A stretch of 64,000 nucleotides of DNA from Virgibacillus sp. NKC19-16 (GCF_021560035.1 NZ_CP074373.1:3592001-3656000), one strand, 5' to 3'. Positions 46,553 to 56,213 are shown, counted from the first letter of the stretch. A program made the numbers and translations. Notes: generated by a model from the letters alone, not told the origin.

Positions 46553-46883
46553 CTTTAAAACCTCTCAATTCATCGAGATTATCCGTCCCGGTTTCCTGGT
46601 ACGTCCGATAAGCCAAGACAAGGAAAAGTGCAGTGACAGCAAAGCTTATAACAATGGATGTTAGAATAAGTGCCTGTGGAAGCGCATCAACGTATGACCC
46701 CGCATCTTCCCCGAGTAGAGGAACACTTCCTTGCTTCAGGCCACCCATCGTCATCAGGAGCAAGTGAGCGGCATGTGAAAGGATAGCCGTCCCCAAAATA
46801 ACCCGGATCAAACTCCTGGAGAGAATCAGATAGGTAGCAACAGTTACCAAAACCCCTGCTAGGATGGTTATTAACGTTTCCAT
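46545..46883 (-). CDS. mrpC: Mrp Na+/H+ antiporter subunit C
   Basis: MrpC is a 112-residue, three-helix subunit related to NuoK. It shows TAILSHAAHLLLMTMGGL and DALPQALILTSIVISFAVTALFLVL, both typical. It lies 3 nt after mrpB and overlaps mrpD by 8 nt. Confidence 0.93.
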   Translation of the reverse strand: METLITILAGVLVTVATYLILSRSLIRVILGTAILSHAAHLLLMTMGGLKQGSVPLLGEDAGSYVDALPQALILTSIVISFAVTALFLVLAYRTYQETGTDNLDELRGFKDE

Positions 46884-46886
46884 ATA

Positions 46887-47309
46887 TTACACATCCTCAC
46901 TAATACTTAAAATAATTGTTACAACAACACCTACGACCGCCAGTGCAACACCAGCTTCAAAAAGAGTGACTGTCGCCAGTTCCGTTTCGCCGAAGATAGG
47001 AAGGTCAAAATAGTCAAAAGCCTGGCTCAGGAAAGGTTCACCGAATAAAAGCGAACCAAATCCGGTCGCCACTGCAATAAAAGCACCTAATGCAGCAATT
47101 TTTTTAAAATCAAAAGGAACCGCCTTTTGAATCGTTTCAATATCAAAGACGATAAACAGTAAGACGAAAGCAGAGGCCAAAACAAGCCCTCCAACAAATC
47201 CGCCTCCCGGGTTGTTATGCCCGGATAAAAATAAATACACGGCCAAGGTTAATATAATAAATACGACAATTTTCGTAACAGCTCGAAGGATAACATTATT
47301 GATCTTCAA
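46887..47309 (-). CDS. mrpB: Mrp Na+/H+ antiporter subunit B
   Basis: MrpB is a 140-residue, four-helix subunit. The family mark SGHNNPGGGFVGGLVLASAFVLL lies at about residues 29-51. It overlaps the mrpA end by 14 nt. The order A-B-C-D-E-F-G is the usual one of seven-gene group I mrp operons of Bacillus. Confidence 0.93.
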   Translation of the reverse strand: MKINNVILRAVTKIVVFIILTLAVYLFLSGHNNPGGGFVGGLVLASAFVLLFIVFDIETIQKAVPFDFKKIAALGAFIAVATGFGSLLFGEPFLSQAFDYFDLPIFGETELATVTLFEAGVALAVVGVVVTIILSISEDV

Positions 47310-49710
47310 CGTTCTTATCCTCCTTCCCAGCTTTCAGCTTGATCATGGTGTAGACACCGATCCCTGCTATAAGAAGGACGACAACTTCAAGCATCGTATC
47401 AAAAGCACGGAAATCACCTAAAATGGCATTTACAATATTGTTTCCACCAGCTAATTCATATGCATTTTCAAAGTAGCCTGATATTGTTTCAAATAACCTT
47501 CCGTTCTGTACAGCAAGCGCAACCGCTGTGAACACACTTCCAACACCAATCGCAATAATGGCATTGAGTGATTTTGATCGTCTCGGAGAATTTTCCTTTT
47601 TCCATTCCGGCAAGAAATAATAACATACCAAAAATAATACAGTGGTGACCGTTTCAATCACGAGCTGTGTTAGTGCCAGGTCGGGCGCACGGAATAAAAC
47701 AAAGAACAATGCAATGGAATATCCGAGTACCCCATTAAGGATGATGGCGGTTAAACGTGACTTGGCAAAAAGAATAGCAATTGCAGCTACCATCATGGCA
47801 ATCGCAATAATCCACTCATACCTCGTAATTGGAAGATCATCCGATATATCGAAAGAAAAGGCGCCTGTAAAAATAATTGCTCCTCCTACTACCATTACAA
47901 AGAAAAGATAGATATATACCAAGTAATCGCGAAGGAAGCCTGTCATATAAGAACGAGTTACCGGATATGATTTTTCCTCTAATTGATAAAGGGAAAAATT
48001 GTACAAGGTATTAAACGTCCAATTTTCCGGGAACAGGCTGTAAATACCTCTCCAGCGGCGCAGCGTGACAAACAACAATGTTCCAAGAATCACGATTGCG
48101 ATAGTCATAAATAACTCCAAATTAAATCCATGCCATGCATAGATCTCTATACCCAGGCTTCCTTCTTGACGAGCAAACTCCGGAAAAATACCGTTCATCG
48201 CAGGTCTGAGTAAATTATCTCCGAGTATATTCGGAAAGAAGAAAATACCTACAACAAGAAGTGAAAGGACACCAGGCCCAACTAGCATCCCTCCAGGTGG
48301 CTCCTGTGCAGGCCGCTCCAATTTTTCCTCCTGGTAAGGGCCAAGAAATGTTTTAAATACAATGATCAAACAGTAAACAAATGTTAAAACACTTGCCACC
48401 CAGCCTAAAATTGGTATAAGAGCTCCCCATGTTTCCAATGAGAAAATGTTCAATTCCATTACGTTTAAGGCAACGGTAAAGAACATTTCCTTACTCAGGA
48501 AACCATTAAAAGGCGGCAGGCCAGCCATGGAGAGGCTTCCTATCGTAGCCATCGTAAATGTTATCGGCATTAACGTAACTAACCCGCCAAGCTTGCGAAT
48601 GTCCCTTGTCCCCACTTCATGGTCGACAATCCCGACAACCATGAAAAGCGCACCTTTAAAGGTAGAGTGGTTAACAAGATGAAAAAGCGCCGCAAACGTG
48701 GCCTGTGTATAAATAACGGAATCTGCCGAATAGCCATTATGAAGCGCAGCAGAACCCATACCAAACATACTCATAATCATTCCCAGCTGGCTGATTGTTG
48801 AATAAGCCAGCAGCGCTTTAAGATCCGTCTGCTTCACGGCATTAAAAGCGCCCCAGAACAGTGTTAGAATCCCTACACCTGTAACGAGCCAAAACCAGAC
48901 CGCATCCCCGCCGAAAACCGGTGTGAAACGAGCGACCAAATAAATCCCTGCTTTTACCATTGTTGCTGAATGCAAATACGCACTGACAGGCGTTGGTGCT
49001 TCCATCGCATCAGGCAGCCAGATATGGAACGGAAATTGTGCCGATTTAGTAAAAGCAGCAAGCAAAATCAGCAGCATCGCAGGTATAAAGAGCGCATGAT
49101 CCGTATAATCCGGGATTATGGATATGATTTCACGAACACTGAAAGTACCTGTCATCACGTAAAGCATGATAAAGCCAACCAGCATTGCAAATCCACCGGC
49201 AACCGTAATTAAAAGCGACTTCTGCGCGCCCTCTCTCGATCTTTTCCTGTGATACCAAAAAGCAATTAATAAGAAAGATGAAATACTTGTTAATTCCCAG
49301 AACACATATAAAATCATGATGTTGTCTGAAAATACAACCCCAAGCATAGCCCCCATAAATAGTAATAAATAAATATAAAAGTGATTCAGTGATTCTTTTG
49401 AAGATAAATAGTAGATGGAATAGTGTACAACAAGTGCACCTACACCAGTGATTAAAAGACCAAATATCAAGCTGAGTCCATCAAGATAGGTGGTGAAGTT
49501 GACACCAAAGGTCGGGATCCAATGGATGGTATTCTCGAATGTCTGTCCATTTGCTATAGATGGAATATAGCTTGCTAAGGCGATAAATAATCCAGCAGGA
49601 ACAAGAAGAACAAACCAGCCGATATGGATTCGTCTAAATTTTTTATTAATAAACGGAATAATGATGGCAATAAGAAATGGGATAATGATTGCCAAATTCA
49701 CAGATAACAA
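47296..49710 (-). CDS. mrpA: Mrp Na+/H+ antiporter subunit A
   Basis: MrpA is the largest subunit, 804 residues with about 20 helices. The N-terminal two-thirds is like NuoL, with WLPDAMEAPTPVSAYLHSATMVKAG near residue 230 and NHSTFKGALFMVVGIVDHE near 345; the C-terminal part (from about 600) is the DUF4040/MrpB-like extension. The complex exports sodium in exchange for protons and is central to salt and alkali tolerance. The start is TTG at 49710 with GGAGG 7 nt upstream. The 554-nt gap above it must hold the operon promoter, which I could not fix. Confidence 0.94.
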   Translation of the reverse strand: MLSVNLAIIIPFLIAIIIPFINKKFRRIHIGWFVLLVPAGLFIALASYIPSIANGQTFENTIHWIPTFGVNFTTYLDGLSLIFGLLITGVGALVVHYSIYYLSSKESLNHFYIYLLLFMGAMLGVVFSDNIMILYVFWELTSISSFLLIAFWYHRKRSREGAQKSLLITVAGGFAMLVGFIMLYVMTGTFSVREIISIIPDYTDHALFIPAMLLILLAAFTKSAQFPFHIWLPDAMEAPTPVSAYLHSATMVKAGIYLVARFTPVFGGDAVWFWLVTGVGILTLFWGAFNAVKQTDLKALLAYSTISQLGMIMSMFGMGSAALHNGYSADSVIYTQATFAALFHLVNHSTFKGALFMVVGIVDHEVGTRDIRKLGGLVTLMPITFTMATIGSLSMAGLPPFNGFLSKEMFFTVALNVMELNIFSLETWGALIPILGWVASVLTFVYCLIIVFKTFLGPYQEEKLERPAQEPPGGMLVGPGVLSLLVVGIFFFPNILGDNLLRPAMNGIFPEFARQEGSLGIEIYAWHGFNLELFMTIAIVILGTLLFVTLRRWRGIYSLFPENWTFNTLYNFSLYQLEEKSYPVTRSYMTGFLRDYLVYIYLFFVMVVGGAIIFTGAFSFDISDDLPITRYEWIIAIAMMVAAIAILFAKSRLTAIILNGVLGYSIALFFVLFRAPDLALTQLVIETVTTVLFLVCYYFLPEWKKENSPRRSKSLNAIIAIGVGSVFTAVALAVQNGRLFETISGYFENAYELAGGNNIVNAILGDFRAFDTMLEVVVLLIAGIGVYTMIKLKAGKEDKNVEDQ

Positions 49711-50173
49711 ATTCTAACCTCCATTTCAAACTAAGGGCTTGTGGGTGGCGTAATGATAATCTAAGTAACTTCCTATTATGGTACTCGTTAACAATGGATA
49801 GTCGGTGGCATATGATGAAAAGATATGATAATCATGTCATATGCAACCATTTGACCTTGACTTCCTGTGTGGGAAAATGCATGATGGATCCCTAGCTATT
49901 TAAATAGGGATATTGCAGGAGTATCACTCATTTATGCAGAACGCATGTGATAATAGTGTATAGTGGGATTCCACTTCAATCACATGCTAAACATAAGATC
50001 AACGAAAGCCTAACAAGTTAATTATACATGAAACAAACTTTCAATGCATTTCTAAAGCTATTTTATTCCAATTTACCCTTTTCTATAGTAATTTTGATAA
50101 ACATCGACTATGATATATGATATATGAAAATGAGGGAATTATACTCCTTGAAAAATTTCTGTAGCATAAGGGA

Positions 50174-50201
50174 TTGACAACCATTATTATCGTGTTACAA
50201 T
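50174..50201 (+). promoter_or_regulatory. SigA promoter of universal stress protein gene
   Basis: TTGACA (50174-50179) and TACAAT (50196-50201) are 16 nt apart. Downstream, at 50249-50260, GGGGTG precedes a three-codon ORF (Met-Asn-Asn-stop) in the leader. The remaining 49711-50170 stretch shows no recognised riboswitch or gene. Confidence 0.7.
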
Positions 50202-50276
50202 ATTTAAGTTTGATGCACACACTCGCACTAATTTGCGGGGTGAATTACATGAACAATTAAAGAGGTGATTGCCGTC

Positions 50277-50957
50277 ATGAAAAGAATAAAAGGACGTATG
50301 GATGAAAGCATCCTGGTTTGTGTGTATTACGGTCCAAATGGTGAAAGATTAATTAAACGTGGCCACAAGTTGGCTCAAATCGTCGACTGTCCGTTATATG
50401 TGTTAACCGTCGACCCACTTCCATATGATGAGTTCGATGCGGAAAAATCCGGATATGTCGATCGCTGGAAGGAATTATGCGAAGAACTGGATGTGGATGA
50501 ATTTATTATTCGTGACAATGAAAAGCGATCATCTGTCAAAGCGATCAAAGAAGTAGCGCATAATCACAATATAACGCAAATTGTGATAGGCCAAAGTCCG
50601 CAAAACAGATGGGAAGAAATAACAAAAGGCTCATTTGTCAATGTTCTCTTGCGCCAAATGACATTTATTGATATCCATATCGTGTCCACCGATCGGACGT
50701 TAAAAAGCGCGAATGCGAATGATACCACCTACGAAAAGGGTGTGCGCGGCTTCCTCCGGCAGGACGATGACGGCTATCGACTTAGTTTTACAAGATCGAA
50801 AAACAACCTCTATGAAGGTATTTTCTATAAAGAAATCGGAACCGATTTTAACAATGGCGTGTTTAAATTCGTAAATAACGAGGGAAAAACGTGCCAGGTT
50901 CATGTAACAGAGGACAACGTAACAGCATTAATGAAAGAACCACCAAATATAAAATAA
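50277..50957 (+). CDS. KdpD-like stand-alone universal stress protein
   Basis: This 226-residue soluble protein begins with a universal-stress (USP) domain of the KdpD type: ILVCVYYGPNGERLIKRG near residue 11 and ITQIVIGQSPQNRWEEI then VNVLLRQMTFIDIHIV near residue 100. The N-terminal KdpD sensor domain, membrane helices and kinase are absent, and the C-terminal 70 residues match nothing I know. AGAGGTG lies 9 nt before the ATG at 50277. It is divergent from mrpA, so a link to cation homeostasis is plausible but inferred. Confidence 0.72.
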   Translation: MKRIKGRMDESILVCVYYGPNGERLIKRGHKLAQIVDCPLYVLTVDPLPYDEFDAEKSGYVDRWKELCEELDVDEFIIRDNEKRSSVKAIKEVAHNHNITQIVIGQSPQNRWEEITKGSFVNVLLRQMTFIDIHIVSTDRTLKSANANDTTYEKGVRGFLRQDDDGYRLSFTRSKNNLYEGIFYKEIGTDFNNGVFKFVNNEGKTCQVHVTEDNVTALMKEPPNIK

Positions 50958-50964
50958 ATGGATT

Positions 50965-51004
50965 GGCTACCTTATGCGCACACGCTAAAGGTAGCCTTAT
51001 TTTT
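50965..51004. terminator. Terminator between convergent genes
   Basis: GGCTACCTT (50965-50973) pairs perfectly with AAGGTAGCC (50988-50996), and a T-rich run follows on the plus strand. Confidence 0.8.
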
Positions 51005-51792
51005 CATTCATATAGTTTAGGAACTCTGCTTGAAAATATCGGTACATCCTTCCTGATTTTAGGAACGAGTTCCAACGAGAGTGTTTCCACGATTGTCTCT
51101 TCCTCTGTTCCACTGCCAGCCTTCAAAACATTACCCCATGGATCGATAACCATGGAATTTCCGGAAAAATCAACCCCATCATAGCTGCCGATACGATTGC
51201 TGGAAACCACATACATTTGATTCTCGATTGCTCTAGCTACCTGCAATGCCTTCCAATGTTCTTTTCTAGCGGTTGGCCACTGGGCAACTACATATAAAAT
51301 TTGCACGTCCTGCAGTGCCAAACTTCTGGCCAATTCAGGAAAACGAAGGTCATAGCAAATAATCAGTCCCATTTTCACCCCACCTAATTCGAAAACCTGC
51401 ACCTTCTCTTTGCCGCCTGTTAAATAGCGCGGTTCATCCAGCATGGGGACAAGATGGATTTTGTCATATTGATAGATCACATTGCCTCGGTCGTCAATTA
51501 CGATGCTAGAATTATAGATTCCGTCCTCTTTCTTATTAGCGATAGATCCACCGATGATATTGATGTTATGTCTAGAAGCCATATTTTTTAAAAAGGAAGT
51601 TGTCGGCTCCCCATCCACATCTGCTAGTTTCTCAAGTTCCGCTAATGTATAGCCTGTCGTCCACATTTCCGGAAGTACGATAATGTCAGGTTGCTCTTCC
51701 TTCACCGTCCGATTCACCCATTTTTCAACCTTCAGCCGATTCGCCCCCGGATCTCCCGCTATGATATCCATTTGATAAACCGCATGTTTCAT
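51004..51792 (-). CDS. Carbon-nitrogen hydrolase (nitrilase superfamily), omega-amidase-like
   Basis: This 262-residue enzyme has the Glu-Lys-Cys triad of nitrilases: E42 in LPEMW, K111 in YDKIHL and C146 in IICYDLRFPEL. The layout fits the omega-amidase branch (YafV, MtnU/YkrU of B. subtilis), which hydrolyses alpha-ketoglutaramate or alpha-ketosuccinamate. In B. subtilis the gene sits by methionine-salvage genes, but none is seen here. It is a single-gene unit. Confidence 0.87.
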   Translation of the reverse strand: MKHAVYQMDIIAGDPGANRLKVEKWVNRTVKEEQPDIIVLPEMWTTGYTLAELEKLADVDGEPTTSFLKNMASRHNINIIGGSIANKKEDGIYNSSIVIDDRGNVIYQYDKIHLVPMLDEPRYLTGGKEKVQVFELGGVKMGLIICYDLRFPELARSLALQDVQILYVVAQWPTARKEHWKALQVARAIENQMYVVSSNRIGSYDGVDFSGNSMVIDPWGNVLKAGSGTEEETIVETLSLELVPKIRKDVPIFSSRVPKLYE

Positions 51793-51883
51793 CTGATTGC
51801 CTCCCCCGTTTGAACTGTCTAATTATATTGTATCGTTAATTACCGCAATTGTAAAAAAACGGCCGTTGAAAAGCTGCCCAAAT

Positions 51884-51916
51884 AAAAAGAGCAGACGATG
51901 AAGCAGTCCACTCTTT
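51884..51916 (-). terminator. Terminator of DUF3231 gene
   Basis: AAAGAG and GAC pair with GTC and CTCTTT around a loop, and a T-run follows on the minus strand. Confidence 0.6.
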
Positions 51917-51921
51917 CTGTT

Positions 51922-52430
51922 TTAGTTATTTGCTGGCTTGTGATGTAGTGGCGGGGGTACTAACCAACCCTTTTGTTTATTGAGCCTGAGAAGTTTTCCG
52001 CCCATAGCCGCCTTCTGTGTATGAAACTGCCCGTACATCGCAATGATGTCTTCCCGAATGGATTTACCCATCATTGTACTGCATGAAACGAGTCCTGCAG
52101 CAACTTCCGCTGACAGGGAAGCAGCAATTTCCTTATCCTGCATGCGAGCCCCTGCTGGAATGTCCTCGACTTGCGCCTTAGGACGCTCTGGAGGTGCCGG
52201 GGGAGACCGATACCATTATCTTTTAACAGGCTCTCTATTTCTTTCACATCCCGCTGAGCCTGTTGAATAGACTCCTGAATTAAATTAGCCAAATCCTGAT
52301 CGCCTGTATGGTTAAGATGTATTTGATGTGCCGCAATCATCCCGTTGGTTGCCAGTAATGTTGACCATACACCAAAAACCTCACCATAATGCATCGGCTC
52401 ATCTGTCGGATTTCCATCTAAAACTCCCAT
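51922..52430 (-). pseudogene. Frameshifted DUF3231 (spore-coat-like) protein gene
   Basis: Two overlapping frames together form one DUF3231 protein of about 168 residues. The first (from 52430) holds MHYGEVFGVWSTLLATNGMIAAHQ and runs well up to DNGIGLP; the second (to 51922) holds AAGLVSCSTMMGKSIREDI and GKLLRLNKQKGWLVPPPLH. The break lies at a run of five Gs (52199-52203, plus strand); a sixth would restore the frame. DUF3231 proteins occur in many copies in spore formers and resemble coat protein CotF. It may be a true mutation or a sequencing error. Confidence 0.8.
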
Positions 52431-52592
52431 TCAAACCCTCCTCATAGTTATAGTTGTGCCGCTGTTTTTCATGCACAGATTTAGGGTTTGTTTGTATTGG
52501 GGTTTTATGCATGGGATTTGAGTTAGAGATGTATTAATGTGATGGCTAACATGCTATCATCTAATAAAGCATCCATTAGAAGCGACATACCA

Positions 52593-52778
52593 CTATTTTT
52601 TATTTTCCAATGCTCTCGTTACCATACTGAATACAAAGTAACTCATACCACTAAGCCCCATAATCCCTGATAGAACAAGGAAATCATTTTTTTCAACAGA
52701 CAACATGCTTACAGCAAACAAAATAAAACAAAATATTATCCCTACAGTGCTCAGGATAATGTTCTTCTTAATATTCAT
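52593..52778 (-). CDS. Small two-helix membrane protein
   Basis: This 61-residue protein consists of two hydrophobic helices (about residues 6-27 and 33-54) with a basic end (RALENKK). GGAGGT lies about 10 nt before the ATG, which makes it a credible gene. No family is recognised. Confidence 0.65.
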   Translation of the reverse strand: MNIKKNIILSTVGIIFCFILFAVSMLSVEKNDFLVLSGIMGLSGMSYFVFSMVTRALENKK

Positions 52779-52921
52779 TGAATTATCTACCTCCTGTAAA
52801 ACAAATCTGTTTTTAGATACAATAAGTGAATCTCCGGTGTAACATTTTGCACCATATAGGCCAATAAGAGCTAGGAATTATTTTTTAATTGTAACTACGA
52901 TTCTTGCATTTCCAAATCCGT

Positions 52922-53377
52922 TTAATTCTCTTCTCCCTCCTGCAGCCTCTGTTCCTTCACTTCCAAAAATCTTAGTGCTAGGTAGTAGGATAATCCTGCT
53001 ATCATACATGCTAGAATCCATTCTATATTAAATACAAAATCTTCCCTACTAATAACTGAATTAATAAAAACTAAAGTTCCACCCGCAATACCTCCTGATA
53101 AGATATAATTAAACCATCGTATACCTTTATTAATGCGTTCTATAAGCATAGACGTAAGTACTCCAACCAAGAGAAAAGCGGGCAAAGCATAAATATAAAC
53201 AAATAATAAACCATCAATAGAAAAAATTAGAGAATCGTTATGTATGATAATCCTATTAAATATATTATGTATAATGAAGAACAAAGACAATACCAAAGGA
53301 GCTAAAAACGCGGCTATTACTTTAAGAATATATATGCCCCTAATCTGTGCAACCACATCATGAGTTATTACATACAA
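52922..53377 (-). CDS. Four-helix membrane protein of unknown function
   Basis: This frame encodes about 151 residues with four hydrophobic helices and a charged C-terminal tail (LEVKEQRLQEGEEN). The first codon of the frame is TTG at 53377 and no good ribosome site precedes it, so the true start may lie a little inside. It follows the YrvL-like gene by 12 nt and may be co-transcribed. Function is unknown. Confidence 0.55.
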   Translation of the reverse strand: MYVITHDVVAQIRGIYILKVIAAFLAPLVLSLFFIIHNIFNRIIIHNDSLIFSIDGLLFVYIYALPAFLLVGVLTSMLIERINKGIRWFNYILSGGIAGGTLVFINSVISREDFVFNIEWILACMIAGLSYYLALRFLEVKEQRLQEGEEN

Positions 53378-53389
53378 CCTGACCCATAG

Positions 53390-53848
53390 TCAATTCCTAT
53401 TGTGCCACTCCTTATCACGATCAAAAACCATTTCTATTACGGCAATTATCAATGCAGCAATAATCTCTGTTTCCAGGGAAAGTGTAATGCTTTGCATAAA
53501 CTCATCCACTGTGAACAAGACCATCCAGTTCGTTGCGCCTTCAATGCTGAGTCTGGTCCAAAGTATCTCTATTTTCCCTTTTATATTTTTGACGAGCAGC
53601 TTGAAAATTGGTTTGGAAAACAGTTCGACGATGACGCCTAAAATCACGTAACTGACAACAAAAACAATCAATGACCAAATAGATTCATACTCAACGCCGA
53701 GCAGCATAAAGATCCCCGTTATTCCAAAAAAATAAATCCCCAATACAAAGCCAACCACAAAGATGATGAGAAGCGCTATTCCAGCAACTGTTGCCGCTTT
53801 TTCTTTTTTATTCATATCACGAAATGAATTATTTTTATGTTCAGGCAT
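53390..53848 (-). CDS. YrvL-like regulatory membrane protein
   Basis: This 152-residue protein has four to five membrane helices. Its order of motifs (MNKKEKAATVAGIALLIIF, GVEYESIWSLIVFVV, MVLFTVDEFMQSI, EIIAALIIAVIEMVFD) resembles the YrvL family, whose B. subtilis member is a negative regulator of the SigO/RsoA sigma system. No sigO-like gene is in the window, so a regulatory role here is only suggested. The match is from memory. Confidence 0.6.
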   Translation of the reverse strand: MPEHKNNSFRDMNKKEKAATVAGIALLIIFVVGFVLGIYFFGITGIFMLLGVEYESIWSLIVFVVSYVILGVIVELFSKPIFKLLVKNIKGKIEILWTRLSIEGATNWMVLFTVDEFMQSITLSLETEIIAALIIAVIEMVFDRDKEWHNRN

Positions 53849-53887
53849 AGATGTGTTTCTCCTTTTACTCCCTTCAGATAATACATG

Positions 53888-54346
53888 TTACTTTTTATAT
53901 AACAGCTTAAACCTTTCACAAACAACAGGGATTTTGTCATGAAACTCCTGATCTATATGATGAAATTCTTTTTTAAAGAAGGCTTCGTGAACTTCGCGCC
54001 AATAATCTAATGTACGATCACCTTCACCTTCCAAATACGCGAATTCTGCCGTAACTTCATCAAAAGGAACCACTTCTACTGATACAGTTTCTGCTATTGC
54101 AACAGCTTTCCCATCCCCATCGAGGATAATATTGTGAAGACCGACGTATGGTAATTCCTCATTATCTAATTCATATAAATTATAATTTGACGCTGTTGCT
54201 GTTTTCGTTCCTTCTAACACTAATTTTGCAAGCTCATCAGCCATTTCCTTTGAATCACCAAATGCCCAAGCTTCATAATCTTTCGGTGCAATTGGGTTCA
54301 TTTTTCGATAATCTTCCCACATTTTGTTAATCGAATCATTGCTCAT
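53888..54346 (-). CDS. ASCH domain protein
   Basis: This 152-residue soluble protein is an ASCH-domain member: MWEDYRKMNP, then YEAWAFGDSKEMADELAKLVLEG, GTKTATAS and LDYWREVHEAFF near the end. ASCH proteins are related to PUA domains and are thought to bind RNA; some hydrolyse modified nucleosides. The ATG at 54346 has CAGG 9 nt upstream. It lies beside a GNAT gene. Confidence 0.82.
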   Translation of the reverse strand: MSNDSINKMWEDYRKMNPIAPKDYEAWAFGDSKEMADELAKLVLEGTKTATASNYNLYELDNEELPYVGLHNIILDGDGKAVAIAETVSVEVVPFDEVTAEFAYLEGEGDRTLDYWREVHEAFFKKEFHHIDQEFHDKIPVVCERFKLLYKK

Positions 54347-54385
54347 ATCTATCAACCTGCTTTCTATCTATCTAATCATTTTAAA

Positions 54386-54844
54386 TTATAACATCTTCTC
54401 CATATTTATATTCGTTTCGATGTACCCTAATTTCTCATATAAGGACCATGCTATTTTGTTGTGGCCGAAGACGTGAAGCCCTATACTTACCAATCCTATC
54501 TTTTTAGCTACGGTTTCAATTTCCTTCATTGCTTGCTTACCGTAACCCTTACCCTGGTTGCCTTTCCAAATATTGATGTCATAAATAAACCCTTTTTCAT
54601 TTGTTCGTTGCGTGAGCCAAATCATACCAACTTCTTGATCACCGTCACGAATAGTAAATAAATAGTTGTGTACCGTTTTCTCTCCTGCAGGTAAGAGCTT
54701 TTCATATTCTTGTTTTGCCTTGATCATTGCCTCGTGTTGTTCCCAATTACCAGACTTCATTTGTTCGTTTGCAAAGTTTTTAATTGCATAACTATGATAT
54801 TGCTGAAATTCAACAGCATTCATTTTTTGTAAATTAATGTCCAT
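54386..54844 (-). CDS. GNAT family N-acetyltransferase
   Basis: This 152-residue protein has the acetyl-CoA loop NQGKGYGKQAMKEIE at about residues 94-108 and the C-terminal HVFGHNKIAWSLYEKLGY pattern of GNAT enzymes. The acceptor is unknown. It lies 31 nt upstream of the ASCH gene and may share its transcript. Confidence 0.87.
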   Translation of the reverse strand: MDINLQKMNAVEFQQYHSYAIKNFANEQMKSGNWEQHEAMIKAKQEYEKLLPAGEKTVHNYLFTIRDGDQEVGMIWLTQRTNEKGFIYDINIWKGNQGKGYGKQAMKEIETVAKKIGLVSIGLHVFGHNKIAWSLYEKLGYIETNINMEKML

Positions 54845-55109
54845 TTTCTTCTCTCCTTATATTTTTCCCTTACTCGAATACATTTCCTCACAATCTCCAT
54901 TTATTTTAACATAACCTTCAAATTATTTTTAAATTAATTTCCAAATTATGAGCCCATAGAAAAATTGGTATGAAAATCAATATCAATCAGCAAAGGAACT
55001 GTCGCCATGCTTTAAATTATTCAGTTCTGGGTAGTTAAAGCTGCGATTTTTTGTTACTCTTAGGAGGGTAAGCGTTTTTACATAGATCATTAGTAATGGG
55101 GGTTTTGTT

Positions 55110-56171
55110 ATGAAAAGATTAGTCATTTTAGGTGGGGGTTATGGTGGGCTTAATATTTTGACGGGATTACTGAACCATCAGCTGCCTGAGGACATACATA
55201 TTACAATTATTGATCGAAATCCATACCATTCCGTGAAAACAGAATTTTATACGATTGCGGCAGGAACCTCAGCGGAAACGGATGTACGCGTGAGTTTTCC
55301 CGATGATAAACGAGTGAACTATGCTTATGGAGAAATCACAAAAATTGATACCGAAAATCAGCAAATTTTGGTGAGAGAACAGAGCTATCCGATTCTTTAT
55401 GATTACCTGGTGATTGGACTGGGATGTGAGGATGATTATCACGGAGTTGAAGGTGCAGCGGAATTCACACATAGTGTACAAACATTCGCCAAAGCCAGGA
55501 GGACGGGTCTTGCAGTGGGGAATCTAGATGCCTATGGAAAAGTTACCATCGTTGGTGCAGGCCTGAGCGGTATCGAAGTCGCTTCTGAAATTAGGGAAAG
55601 TAGAAAAGATCTAAATATCAGACTACTGGACCGGGGGGAATCTGTATTAAAGGCATTTGATACAAAAATTCAGGAGTACGTGCAGGATTGGTTTGTAAAA
55701 AATGATGTTGACGTCTTCCACCGCTCCAGCGTGGAATATGTAGAGAAGCAAGGCGTTTGCAACAAAGGTGTATGTTACATAGATGATGTCACGATTTGGA
55801 CAGCAGGCGTACGACCGAATTATTTAGTAAGGGAATTGCCACTTGAAAAAGACGAGCAAGAAAAAATTGTGGTGAATGATTATTACCAAGTACCAGGACA
55901 AGAAAATATCTATGTGGTTGGCGACTGTGCTTCATCTGTTCATTCACCGAGCGCACAACTAGCAGGACAGCAGGGGGAACAAGTCGCTGAGGTGTTGCTG
56001 GCTGTATTGCAAGATAAAAAGCCAGCGAAGCCAAAAGAAATAAAACTTAAAGGAACACTCGGATCCTTAGGAAAGTCAGATGGGTTTGGAAACATGATGC
56101 AAAAATCAGTAACAGGATACCTGCCTCGGCTGGCCAAGTCCGGTGTACTTTGGTTGAATAAGCGGCATTAA
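55110..56171 (+). CDS. yutJ: NAD(P)/FAD-dependent oxidoreductase, YutJ (NDH-2)-like
   Basis: This 353-residue flavoprotein has the FAD fold at the N-terminus (GGGYGG, residues 8-13), the NAD fold VGAGLSGIEVASEI at about 150-163 and the second FAD motif YVVGDCAS near 270. It resembles type II NADH dehydrogenases of the YutJ branch, which pass electrons from NADH to quinone at the membrane surface; it is shorter than standard Ndh (about 400). A single-gene unit with its own terminator. Confidence 0.83.
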   Translation: MKRLVILGGGYGGLNILTGLLNHQLPEDIHITIIDRNPYHSVKTEFYTIAAGTSAETDVRVSFPDDKRVNYAYGEITKIDTENQQILVREQSYPILYDYLVIGLGCEDDYHGVEGAAEFTHSVQTFAKARRTGLAVGNLDAYGKVTIVGAGLSGIEVASEIRESRKDLNIRLLDRGESVLKAFDTKIQEYVQDWFVKNDVDVFHRSSVEYVEKQGVCNKGVCYIDDVTIWTAGVRPNYLVRELPLEKDEQEKIVVNDYYQVPGQENIYVVGDCASSVHSPSAQLAGQQGEQVAEVLLAVLQDKKPAKPKEIKLKGTLGSLGKSDGFGNMMQKSVTGYLPRLAKSGVLWLNKRH

Positions 56172-56174
56172 TTT

Positions 56175-56213
56175 AAGAGCCATGATCTCAGAGTGAGATT
56201 GTGGCTCTTTTGT
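56175..56213 (+). terminator. yutJ terminator
   Basis: AAGAGCCA and ATCTC pair with GAGAT and TGGCTCTT, followed by TTTT. Confidence 0.85.

Noticed and set aside
49711-50170. Possible riboswitch ahead of mrpA
   Set aside because: Several short dyads occur but none forms a known aptamer pattern, and no terminator precedes mrpA.
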